A model generated the notes under the pieces. That model saw only the letters and a list, made by a program, of their open reading frames with translations, was not told the origin of the DNA and did no database searches. DNA of 60,230 nt from Bathymodiolus japonicus methanotrophic gill symbiont (GTDB lineage Bacteria; Pseudomonadota; Gammaproteobacteria; Methylococcales; Methylomonadaceae): the NCBI RefSeq assembly GCF_019721995.1, contig NZ_BLYC01000021.1, forward strand, positions 1 through 60,230, read 5' to 3'. A program made the position numbers and the translations under genes. Each line of letters opens with the position of its first letter. Within the stretch, counting starts at the first letter, position 1. Positions 1-7,693 of the stretch are shown in pieces.

Positions 1-682
1 CTGTTTATCCTGCTCCAGGCGCGCGTTATTCCCTCAAATGATGTGCATTACAAAGCGATGATTACAATCATATTGATAGTAGGGCTTCCAATGATCATGA
101 CATAAATATCCCTTATGGAAATGGGGTAAAATAGCGCATGTCATTCATTGCCTCTGTGCGCACGTTTGGCATGAAAGAAGTGTGTCCACTTGAACATTGG
201 TGAGGGACCCCATGTAGCCATGGCGCTACCATATAATATTATGCCTGTTTCATCTCCGTCATGAGATGCAGCTGGCTGATTCCGCTAAGTGTTCTTACTG
301 ATAGTTTCAAACCCCAAAGCAACTTCTCATCAGGCCGGTCATTGAATTATAGATAGCAGCCTCACTAATCGCCATACCTAATGATCAGCGAACTACTCCT
401 GTATTCGTTGTAGGGCAATAACTGATTATTGCGAAAGATAAACACATGGGCTTTTATCCCATTACCATATTGCCAGCCTTAGTAACCTCATCTGGAAAAA
501 AGGAGCGATCAGACCGGACCTTTTTCCTTTATCAACCGTTTGCGCCTGGTATTCTGTCACTACCCTTGGAGATTTGAATATCGAATACCTGGCCGTGTTT
601 TCAAGCCATCTGCCGTGTATCGCCCTTTTTGGCAAGGTACGGCGATCAATGGTAATGATTCTCGATTTCAATCCGGGTCATC

Positions 683-961
683 CGCTGAAAATCATGGAAA
701 CGGAGCTTAGCGAAGTGGTGATTTTTAGTCCCTGATAGGCGACAGGGCAATTCGCTGATTCGACGTGTGCTAGCAGCACGCGAGAGGAGCAAGAATTGCA
801 TTCCGAATAGCCGTCCCGCCAGTGAGGTATAATGACGAAGCGGCTTTTGTGCGTAGTCGTTGCGGACGCAGGGCGTTCAGGGCATCTCCCATCCGCTGCG
901 TAGGTGAACGAATTATGGCGACAGGAGTCCCGGAATTTCGTGAGGTAGCATGGCGCGCCTG
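683..961 (-). repeat. R1 element
   Basis: This is a GC-richer non-coding element. On the complement it runs from CAGGCGCGCC (961) to CAGCG (683). It sits inside the IS66-type pseudogene. Joining the two flanks restores the TLQKI-DDPD reading seen uninterrupted in the paralogous copy at about 14690-14740, where the sequence is TLQKIEDPD. The insertion therefore left no target duplication and no deletion. Confidence 0.9.
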
Positions 962-1476
962 TATTTTTTTGAAGTGTTCCCGTGCCGACCTGCGATGTTT
1001 GTCCGCCAGAAGGCTTATCTGAATTTTTTTCGATTCCCTTTTTACGGGTTGGGATCACTTGCAGCTGGTGGTTTACTGCTATTTTTGTGGCTGATCTCAG
1101 TGTCACTCGTTGAGTAAATACCGTGACTAATAATAGAAATCACTTCCGTGCTGATTTGTAGCGCAGGCGATATATCACGCTCAGTTTCAAGTAACTGTTG
1201 GCATGACGATTGCGGAATCACATCGATGAAGTCTATTTCAAAGGGTAACCTGTGATGCTTTTAGGACAGGCTATTATCTCATGGTTTTCAAATCCCGATT
1301 TTCCTTGTTTTAGCGCTTTGTAAGCGCGAGTAAAAAGTCTCCGAGTCGTAGATGTTTAAGGGGACATTTTGTGATGACTATAGCGAAGAAGCAATAAAGC
1401 TGGATTATCGACCTTTGGGCAGTTTACTAAAATCACAAAACCAGACTAAAACCCTGTCAAGAACTTTTTAATTATT

Positions 1477-1767
1477 CAGGCGCGCCATGCTACCTCACAA
1501 CATTCTGGGACTCCTGTCACCACATTCATTCGCCTACGCAGCGAATGGGAGATGCCCTGGTCGCCCTGACGTCCGTCTCAACTACGTCAACTACGCACAA
1601 AACCCTGCTCAGTTAAGTCTACCTCAAATGGCTGGACGGCTATTCGGAATGCAATTCTTGCCTCCCTCGCGCGCTACTAGCGCACTTCGGATCAGCGAAT
1701 TGCCCTGTCGCCTACAGAGACTAAAAATCATCACTCCGCTTAGGCTCCGTTTCCCTGATTTTAAGCG
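1477..1767 (+). repeat. R1 element, diverged copy
   Basis: It runs from CAGGCGCGCC to a variant AAGCG end. The flanks are aattatt and tacgctgag. Joined, they equal the uninterrupted sequence at 16364-16379 of the second ISBst12-type copy. This gives a direct empty-site comparison with zero target duplication. Confidence 0.9.
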
Positions 1768-1783
1768 TACGCTGAGTAGTTAC

Positions 1784-1953
1784 AATACTTTTGTAGAACT
1801 TAGATCGTGCTCGGTCTGATTCATCAAAGGCCAACACACCTCAGTAATGCCATAACGTTTTAAAACTAAGACACACTCACCCGTAGCAAACAGTCCCAGG
1901 GTATACTTGCTTTACGAAATACCCAGGATAATGCGGCTACTTTGCCAATCTCC
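1784..1953. other. Unassigned remnant between IS end and R2
   Basis: The complement reads openly for about 43 codons (SKYTLGLFATGECVLVLKRY and onward) from about 1915 to 1784 and runs into the IS terminus. It is probably the tail of a gene cut by the IS. The family is not recognised. Confidence 0.3.
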
Positions 1954-2246
1954 CGCTGAAAATCAGGGAAACGGAGCCTAAGCGAAGTGATGATTTTTAG
2001 TCCGCGATAGCCGTAGGGCCGTTATTTTGTCGGAGTCTGAGCGTTAGCGAAGGTGGAGACAAAATAAAAGGCCATCCGACACGGCGTCAAGTCATTTGGA
2101 GCCTATGTTCCGACCCCTTGTTGGGTCGGGACGAGGTGACGAGGACGAATCGGGGCCGCCGGAGGCATAAGTGGTCGCGTTAAGTTTTTGCTGCTTGCTT
2201 GGGCTGGGATGCCCAAAACAAGCTTTCGCAAAAATAGCGACTCCCC
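1954..2246 (-). repeat. R2 element
   Basis: This is a 293-bp element. On the complement it starts GGGGAGTCGC (2246) and ends CAGCG (1954). It shares its terminal 50 bp with R1 but has an unrelated body with several strong hairpins, including CCGACCC/GGGTCGG and TTTTGTC/GACAAAA. Confidence 0.9.
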
Positions 2247-2436
2247 AAAAGACGTTGCTCGCTCAAACTTAGCCCAGCAAACAGAGTTCATTCAGGCAAT
2301 AAAAATGTCGTCGTATGGAATCCCTGGATCAAAGGCGCTGCTGCAATTAAGGACCTGGATAATGATGATTACAAACGGTTTATATGTCTGGAATTGCAAA
2401 TGCAGCGAGCATAGTGTGGAAGTTCAGCCCAATAGT
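2247..2436 (+). pseudogene. D-hexose-6-phosphate mutarotase (YeaD-like) 3' fragment
   Basis: The reading frame contains SGNKNVVVWNPW followed by IKGAAAIKDLDNDDYKRFICLE. This is the conserved C-terminal VVWNPW...DD.Y..(V/I)C(V/L)E block of the COG0676 aldose-1-epimerase-like family, which interconverts anomers of hexose 6-phosphates. A one-base shift then moves the ANAASIVWKFSP continuation into another frame. The 5' part is missing at the R2 element. It is a dead chromosomal-type gene remnant, which suggests past exchange with a chromosome. Confidence 0.6.
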
Positions 2437-2521
2437 GAATCCAGAATGACGGCTAATTATAGTCTAGGGTGATATGCGTAACCGGTAGGTAAGCGGTTAA
2501 ACTTCAAATCTATCCATGTTC

Positions 2522-2611
2522 CTAAAAACCAATGAGGGGCGAAACGCCAAATATGTTCTGGAAGCAGTGGTTAAAATGTGCTGAATCAGTAAAACCAGCT
2601 TCCATTGCTGC
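2522..2611 (-). pseudogene. AraC-family regulator, C-terminal fragment
   Basis: The complement encodes AMEAGFTDSAHFNHCFQNIF then GVSPLIGF and a stop. This is the second helix-turn-helix of AraC/XylS regulators, with the usual A..AGF.D.aHF...F....GvsP pattern. Everything upstream is replaced by an R3 element at 2612, so the gene is not functional. Confidence 0.75.
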
Positions 2612-2872
2612 CGCTGTCAGCCCCGGACGGGATGATAGTCTCCAGAAGGCGCAGGGAAATTTGCCAATCCGAAGTGCGCGATAGTGCGCGAGGGAGGCTA
2701 AAATTTTATCCCGAATAGCCGTAGAGCCATTTGTGGTAGCCATGACTGAGCTGCTTTGTGCTCAAGTCTGTGGCGGACGCAGGGCGTTCAGGGGATCTCC
2801 CATCCGCTGCGTAGGTGAACGAATTATGGCGACAGGAGTCCCGGAATTTCGTGAGGTAGCATGGCGAGCCTG
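2612..2872 (-). repeat. R3 element
   Basis: This is a 261-bp element. Its left end is R1-like, reading CAGGCTCGCC here on the complement from 2872. Its right end is different and forms the hairpin CTATCATCCC/GGGGCTGACAG before the final CAGCG (2612). Confidence 0.85.
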
Positions 2873-2881
2873 GCCTGTCCG

Positions 2882-2989
2882 TTATTTTGGTTCGTGCTCT
2901 TTAAATTCTTTGTATGAATCCCAGGCTAAATACCCCATAACAGAGGCAAGAATAAGAACGCCTAAAATCATAATAATTTCATTCAACAT
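2882..2989 (-). CDS. Small single-pass membrane protein (35 aa), unknown
   Basis: The ATG at 2989 is preceded by a strong AAGGAG ribosome-binding site six bases upstream. The product starts MLNEIIMILGVLILASVMGY, one hydrophobic segment of about 18 residues, then a charged tail ending KEFKEHEPK. Length and layout fit a small membrane protein such as a toxin-like or accessory peptide. No family is recognised. It diverges from the HsdM fragment at 3003. Confidence comes from the ribosome-binding site and the clean frame. Confidence 0.5.
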   Translation of the reverse strand: MLNEIIMILGVLILASVMGYLAWDSYKEFKEHEPK

Positions 2990-3002
2990 CTTTCAACTCC
3001 TT

Positions 3003-3224
3003 ACTGAAGAAGTGAGATATTCTCGCCGTGTAAACATGCGTGAAATTGAAAAAAACGATTTTAACCTGAATATTTCACGTTATGTTAGTACGGCAAAGCC
3101 AGAGCCTATCATCGACCTAAAAGAAGTTCACAATGATTTAACATCCTTAGAAGAGAAGGTTTTGACAGCAACCAAAACGCATAATACATTTCTCGAGGAA
3201 CTAGGATTGCCATCTTTACCATAG
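3003..3224 (+). pseudogene. hsdM: Type I restriction-modification methylase HsdM, 3' fragment
   Basis: About 73 codons remain: VRYSRRVNMREIEKNDFNLN, then ISRYVSTAKPEPIIDL, ending EELGLPSLP. The EI..ND.NLNI.RYV block is the typical C-terminal part of the HsdM N6-adenine methyltransferase. No catalytic NPPF region, no hsdS and no hsdR are present. It is a relic of another restriction locus on this replicon. Confidence 0.75.
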
Positions 3225-3263
3225 ATAAATACATAGTCTACAAGGTGCTAGATGGCCTTTTCT

Positions 3264-3325
3264 GGTTCTGTCGCAAAAGATACGTATTTGTGTAAACCTG
3301 GTTATGAACCTGTTTTTATTCTTCG
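3264..3325 (+). repeat. Partial IS6-type MITE
   Basis: It starts with the GGTTCTGTCGCA terminus. It then carries shortened sequence like the inner end of the 275-bp MITE family (tacgtatttgtgtaaacctg). The other end is missing. Confidence 0.6.
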
Positions 3326-3490
3326 CCCAGGGGGTAAGTAACTTTTTTTATCGTATCTGTAATCTTCTATCTTGGGCGCGCCTGATGTTTTTACAATTGA
3401 ATCCGAGTACTCTAAAAAGGATAACTCAGAGTACACATGGCGAGCCAGCTCTTCGCTAAGGCTGTTTATATCGCTTTTAAGGCGTTTTAA
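3302..3490 (-). pseudogene. Possible truncated gene, unknown
   Basis: The complement is open for about 60 codons (LKSDINSLSEELARHVYSEL, then SFLEYSDSIVKTSGAPKIED) with protein-like composition. There is no ATG, GTG or TTG at the upstream limit. The last codons fall in the partial MITE, so the 3' end is probably not original. No family is recognised. Confidence 0.3.
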
Positions 3491-3658
3491 CAGCTAACCC
3501 CTGCTTATGCACACCAATTAAGGGTTTTGTGGGTCTTTAAGGGGCTTACATGCCCACCAATAAGCGATTGACTAATTGTGGGTATGTGGTTTGTTATAGC
3601 TGTTACAGAAAGCAAAGATTAAACGGTAAACCATTTCAAAATAAAGGGTTGGCTTATT

Positions 3659-3693
3659 GCAACAAGCAACAAGCAACAAGCAACAAGCAACAG
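3659..3693 (+). repeat. Heptanucleotide tandem repeat (GCAACAA)5
   Basis: Five consecutive 7-bp units, the last ending in G, lie about 1 kb before the first iteron block. It may be a recombination-prone or phase-variable tract. No gene reading through it is recognised. Confidence 0.8.
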
Positions 3694-3713
3694 TATTATG
3701 GGGACTCTTTGCC

Positions 3714-4537
3714 CTAGGGAGGGAGTAACTTTTTAAACTTCATTGGCAAGTTATCTACAAGTTCATGGACTGGGTTATTTGTCTTGGTGCGTGTAATGCC
3801 TGTAAGCCAATCTCTAACGGGATTAATAACATTACTTTCAATGATAGATTCTAACTGTTCATCAACAATCGTCCTGCTAAGCTTGTAGTTCCTGCAAATA
3901 ACTCAGGCGCGGCATGCTACCTCACGAAATTCCGGGACTCCTGTCGCCATAATTCGTTCACCTACGCAGCGGATGGGAGATGCCCTGAACGCCCTGCGTC
4001 CGCAACGACTACGCACAAAAGCCGCTTCGTCATTACTACCTCACTGGCTGGACGGCTATTCGGAATGCAATTCTTGCTCCTCTCGCGTGCTGCTAGCACA
4101 CGTCCGCTGCCAGCCATGGAGAGCGAAAGCGAGGGCTGGTAGTCCCCAGAAGGCGTAGGGCCGTTGTTTTGTCGGAATCGTAGCGCTAGCGTAGGTGTAG
4201 ACAAAATAAAAGGCATTCCGAAACGCCGTCGCTGAAAATCAGGGAAACGTAGCCTAAGCGAAGTGATGATTTTTAGTCCCTGATAGGCGACAGGGCAATT
4301 CGCTGATTCGACGTGTGCTAGCAGCACGCGAGAAGAGCAAGAATTGCATTCCGAATAGCCGTCCAAGCCAGTGAGGTAGTAATGACGAAGCGGTTTTTGT
4401 GCGTAGTCGTTGCGGACGCAGGGCGTTCAGGGCATCTCCCATCCGCTGCGTAGGTGAACGAATTATGGCGACAGGAGTCCCGGAATTTCGTGAGGTAGCA
4501 TGCCGCGCCTGTTCGTTCTGAATATTTTAACAATCAT
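3714..4537 (-). pseudogene. 71-aa plasmid protein interrupted by a composite R element
   Basis: The ATG at 4537 opens MIVKIFRTKV, and the frame is cut at 4512 by a 608-bp composite repeat. It resumes at 3903 as ICRNYKLSRTIVDEQLESII, then NPVRDWLTGITRTKTNN, and stops at 3714. Without the insert the gene is exactly 72 codons including the stop. The protein is unrecognised, basic and probably DNA-associated. It is divergent from the replication origin, so a role in replication or maintenance is possible. As DNA it is disrupted. Confidence 0.6.
3904..4511. repeat. Composite R element with inverted R1 ends
   Basis: R1 left ends lie at both outer borders (CAGGCGCGGC at 3904 and its inverse at 4511). 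Inside are a third hairpin variant (CTGCCAGCC...GGCTGGTAG, 4107-4143), R2-like body sequence and an R1 arm. The flanks join in frame in the 71-aa gene, so even the composite sits without a target duplication. Confidence 0.85.
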
Positions 4538-4656
4538 TTTTCTTAAAAAATAAAAACAACAACAAAGAAAATCTTAAATGTTGTTATTTGTTTATAGATG
4601 TTTATAGATGTTTAAGATACTGAAAGCCTTAAAAATAAGGAGGTGTAGACTAATAT

Positions 4657-4783
4657 GGTGGAAGTTTACGGGGGGAAAGGTGGAAGTTTACGGGGGGAAA
4701 GGTGGAAGTTTACGGGGGGAAAGGTGGAAGTTTACGGGGGGAAAGGTGGAAGTTTACGGGGAAGGTGGAAGTTTACGGGGAAG
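4657..4783 (+). other. Replication origin 1: six iterons
   Basis: Six copies of GGTGGAAGTTTACGGGG start at 4657, 4679, 4701, 4723, 4745 and 4764, so the spacing is 22, 22, 22, 22 and 19 bp. Regular spacing of about two helical turns, just upstream of a Rep_3 initiator, is the classic layout of an iteron origin. The adjoining 4870-4970 stretch is strongly AT-rich, as expected for strand opening. Confidence 0.9.
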
Positions 4784-4850
4784 TTTTGATTTTCTAGGAA
4801 TTAAAAACTACCCTTACCTGGATGTTTCCAAATGAAATTTAGTTTAGTTG

Positions 4851-4866
4851 CCCGTAAACTTCCACC
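4851..4866 (-). promoter_or_regulatory. Inverted iteron, probable rep operator
   Basis: CCCGTAAACTTCCACC is an inverted copy of the iteron core, 109 bp before the rep start. A second half-match (CTTCCACCTT) is at 4914-4923. Inverted iterons in rep promoters usually serve initiator autorepression. That role is inferred here. Confidence 0.7.
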
Positions 4867-4974
4867 TTTATGATAATGATAATAAAAATAAAGTGGAAAA
4901 ATATTTTTACAGCTTCCACCTTATAAATTTATAATACTTATAATTGTTCTTTTATATTGTGAGTCTGTGAATTA

Positions 4975-6186
4975 ATGAAAAAGGAATTAAAAAAACAAGT
5001 TGGCGTAATCCGTGTATCTAACCCTGTTGGCTTACTTCCACGTAAAACTTGGAATGTTCTTCTAGTTAATGCATATGATGAACTTTTAAGCAAAGAAGAG
5101 CATACGATTTCTATTCAAACATTATCAGAGACAGTTGGTTTCAATAGTAAAGATGTTGCAACGTTAAAAAAATCCCTGCAAAAATTACAGACAACTATTG
5201 TTGAGTGGGATGTTGGAGGGCAATCTGAATCTAAAGGAGTATCTTTTAAAGAGTTTTCTAGTGTCCAAATGCTAGGCGGGTTTAAGGTTAAAAGTGGCAC
5301 AATTACTTATAGGTATGATAAATGCTTAAAGGAAGTTTTATACAATCCAATAATGTATCAGAAAATTGGAATTGCACAGCAGAAAGTATTTAACACTTCG
5401 TACGGTCTTTACCTTTGGGAAAATTGTTTGAGGTATATTAATGTTGGGTCAACAGGGTTTTCAACGACAGAAGAGTGGAGAAAACTATTAGGTGCAACTG
5501 TAAAATCATACGCTGTTTATAAGGATTTTAAAAAGCATGTTCTCACCCCTGCCATTAATGAAATAAATAAATTAACTAATATTTTTATTACTTTAAAGAC
5601 ACGTAGAACAGGAAGAAAAATAACACATATTGGATTTGATGTTGAAGAAAACAAACAAGAGTTGTTACCTATTTCTGATGGTTTACTTGATATAAAAAAT
5701 AGTGCTGAATATAAAAAACTTAAAAGTTATAAAATTGCAGATGTGAAAGCAATAACATTAATACAGGGGCATGGTTATAAATATATATCAGAAAAAATAG
5801 GCATTTTACTGGAACAAAAAAACATTAAAAATCCATCAGGGTTTTTAATAGAAGCAATTGAAAAAGATTGGAAAAGTTCTAGTTTAGAACAAAAAAGATT
5901 AGAAAAAAAGAAAAATGAGAATAATAGAAAGGAAGAAGCCAAGAAATTATTAATCGAAAAAGAAAAAAAAATAAAAGCTAAGGAAAAGAAAAAAGAAATT
6001 GAAAATTACATAGCTAGTTTATCAAAAGAAAAACTAGAAGAAGTTGATTTTGATTTCATAAAAAAATATAAATCAAACCCTATGATTAAAAGGTTTTTAT
6101 CTGACGGTAAAATAGATTTTAGTAGTTGTAGTTATGTATTAAGGGCAACCTACAACACTTTTGTGTATGATAATTATATGAAATAA
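4975..6186 (+). CDS. Rep_3-family plasmid replication initiator
   Basis: The 403-aa protein fits the Rep_3/RepB initiator superfamily. Two winged-helix domains span roughly residues 10-230, with the family-like beginning VSNPVGLLPRKTWNVLLVNA and the later segment GLYLWENCLRYINVGSTGFS. Such proteins bind iterons as monomers to open the origin and repress their own promoter as dimers. The tail (about 290-403) is Lys/Glu-rich and probably coiled coil, longer than in many relatives. It starts at ATG 4975, downstream of the iterons and the inverted iteron. The reading frame is intact, so this origin may be active. Confidence 0.88.
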   Translation: MKKELKKQVGVIRVSNPVGLLPRKTWNVLLVNAYDELLSKEEHTISIQTLSETVGFNSKDVATLKKSLQKLQTTIVEWDVGGQSESKGVSFKEFSSVQMLGGFKVKSGTITYRYDKCLKEVLYNPIMYQKIGIAQQKVFNTSYGLYLWENCLRYINVGSTGFSTTEEWRKLLGATVKSYAVYKDFKKHVLTPAINEINKLTNIFITLKTRRTGRKITHIGFDVEENKQELLPISDGLLDIKNSAEYKKLKSYKIADVKAITLIQGHGYKYISEKIGILLEQKNIKNPSGFLIEAIEKDWKSSSLEQKRLEKKKNENNRKEEAKKLLIEKEKKIKAKEKKKEIENYIASLSKEKLEEVDFDFIKKYKSNPMIKRFLSDGKIDFSSCSYVLRATYNTFVYDNYMK

Positions 6187-6189
6187 TTT

Positions 6190-6226
6190 ATAAAAATAGC
6201 GACTCCCCGATCCCTGATTTTCAGCG
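6190..6226. repeat. Collapsed R2 remnant
   Basis: The two outer ends of an R2 element (aaaaatagcgactcccc and ccctgattttcagcg) lie almost back to back, so the body is deleted. It separates the rep gene from the IS4 fragment. Confidence 0.7.
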
Positions 6227-6829
6227 GTCGGTGACGGCTTTATCGTAGACATAGAGATGTTTCTGAGAGCTGTTATTTCCCTTGTTTTGCTTTTCAATAT
6301 GATCTCGTAACACAGGTATTTCATGATGCCTCTGAGTTCCGTTTGTCACCAGACAAAGAAATCTGAGCAACCCACTTCTGAGATTCAACGCGTAAATCCC
6401 CCCGGCCGCATAAACTTTCCCCTTGCTGTTTTTTTCAGTATGGCAGGCATGATCAATAAAATGTCCATCCGCTGCTTCTATGGTGTATTCGTCAAGTTCC
6501 GGGAATGCTTTAAGATAATCAATGCCTTGTGATAGCAGTGTTTCAGAGTGAAGATGATAGCTCTGCTGTTCAAATGCCTCAAGCATACTTGTTCGTCTAT
6601 GCGACTTCAGTGATTTAAAATACGTTGAGTGGGGAAGCAGCTGGCCATAAATCTGTTCATTGGTTTGGAGGAAATCGCGACCACTATCGACTACACTGAT
6701 ACAGCGTAATAACCCAAGGCGAATAAAGTCGATATCCTTCAACTCTGGGCATGAACGAGCCCACAAAGGATGACGCTCTGCTAACAGGGCACGTTCCATA
6801 CTTTCATTGCAGTGTTGGTGAATATGTTC
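6227..6829 (-). pseudogene. IS4-family transposase, N-terminal part
   Basis: The complement encodes EHIHQHCNESMERALLAERH and onward to YDKAVTD. It includes the first catalytic Asp region EAADGHFIDHACH of a DDE transposase. It is 5'-truncated by the IS66 element starting at 6830 and 3'-truncated by the R2 remnant. The same protein continues past that break point in the second copy at 33143-34536 (DKAVTDFVWWDRQ), which confirms the truncation. Confidence 0.8.
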
Positions 6830-6910
6830 GTAAGCGTCAATTAAACCACACATTCTAAACCCCTTTAAAAAAGGGCAAGATAATACCTCCAATTAACTCC
6901 AGAGGTATTT

Positions 6911-7252
6911 ATGAGTCCATCTCAAAATATGGCAGCTATGCAAGAGCACATACCGCAATGGCGAGCCAGCCGTTTAACGCAGTCCGAGTATTGCAAAGCG
7001 CATGATATCAAGCCGCATATCTTTAGTTATTACAAAAAGAAATTCAGTTCGTCCCGTTCATCAGATCAACAAACCAGCCAATTGGTTCCGGTAAAATTTG
7101 TTGCCGATGATATGTTAGGTGGCTCAAGGCTATCTTCTGGTCCATCGCTTATCAAAGTCATTCATACCAATGGCTTTAGCCTGGAAATACAGGCTGATAC
7201 GGAACTCGGCACTTTAAAGCCCTTACTGGAATTAGTGCGGTCTATCTCATGA
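6911..7252 (+). CDS. tnpA: IS66 TnpA, accessory protein
   Basis: The 113-aa protein has the N-terminal helix-turn-helix pattern HIPQWRASRLTQSEYCKAHD typical of the IS66 OrfA/TnpA accessory protein. It is preceded by AGAGGT eight bases before the ATG. Its stop overlaps the tnpB start (ATGATAA), which implies translational coupling. Confidence 0.9.
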   Translation: MSPSQNMAAMQEHIPQWRASRLTQSEYCKAHDIKPHIFSYYKKKFSSSRSSDQQTSQLVPVKFVADDMLGGSRLSSGPSLIKVIHTNGFSLEIQADTELGTLKPLLELVRSIS

Positions 7253-7605
7253 TAAATGAGCTTGTGGTTAATCAGGTATATCTGGCGACAGGTGTTACAG
7301 ATATGCGTAAGTCCATTAACGGTTTGTCTCTGATTGTCTCAGAGCAGTTGGGTCATAATCCCTTAGCCGGGAGTGCTTTTGTCTTTTGTAATCGCTCTCG
7401 CGATAAACTGAAAATACTCTATTGGGAATGTAACGGATTCTGGCTCTATTATCGCCGCCTAGATAAGGGAAAGTTTCAGTGGCCAAACGAGTCGAACGAA
7501 CAGACTCTAACATTAAACTTACGGGAATTACACTGGTTACTGGATGGTTTGTCATACCAGCAAGTGCAGGCACACATCGCGGTTTCCGGTTTAAAAAATA
7601 ATTGA
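7249..7605 (+). CDS. tnpB: IS66 TnpB, accessory protein
   Basis: The 118-aa protein carries the family signature GVTDMRKSINGLS and the FVFCNRSRDKLKILYWE...GFWLYYRRLDKG block. The IS66 TnpB (PF05717) protein is required for transposition of three-gene IS66 elements. Its exact biochemical role is unknown. Confidence 0.92.
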   Translation: MINELVVNQVYLATGVTDMRKSINGLSLIVSEQLGHNPLAGSAFVFCNRSRDKLKILYWECNGFWLYYRRLDKGKFQWPNESNEQTLTLNLRELHWLLDGLSYQQVQAHIAVSGLKNN

Positions 7606-7693
7606 TAATCTAACTCGCATTATTGTGAAAAAAACTTACTAAAACAGTAAGATATACAATCTTGTTTAGTTCTTACATGGTATAATATATACC

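Larger units (their letters stand above)
1..1783 (-). pseudogene. Degraded ISBst12-type (IS66 family) transposase, interrupted by two R1 elements
   Basis: The complement, read 1783 to 1, holds pieces of a single-gene IS66 transposase in several frames. The N-terminal Lys/Ser/Pro-rich segment (KPSGGQ) is near 1000-1060. SIDRR/ITIDRR-like and VVTEYQAQ segments are at 560-670. A QYGNGIKAHV...QLLPYNEY stretch is near 400-480. A DHWKPYY...CNAHH-like stretch lies at 40-120. Several stops and frameshifts show the gene is dead. The right terminus TACGCTGAGTAGTTAC (1768-1783) matches the end of the second copy (16371-16386) and the ends of the 176-bp MITEs. The left end lies outside the window. The family call rests on recognised IS66 motifs. 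Confidence 0.75.

Noticed and set aside
1477-1767. Group I or group II intron identity of R elements
   Set aside because: No domain V-like hairpin, no group I core pairings that I can recognise, and no reverse transcriptase or homing endonuclease. Kept only as an open possibility at the RNA level.
3904-4511. Integron attC-like cassette sites
   Set aside because: The ends lack the conserved attC core sites (GTTRRRY and its partner), and no integrase is present.
4657-4783. CRISPR-like regular repeats
   Set aside because: The units are 17-22 bp with almost no spacer between them and lie upstream of a Rep_3 initiator, so they are iterons.
7316-7573. Minus-strand frames inside IS66 tnpB and tnpC
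   Set aside because: They mirror the well-supported transposase genes in every copy and have no independent signals.
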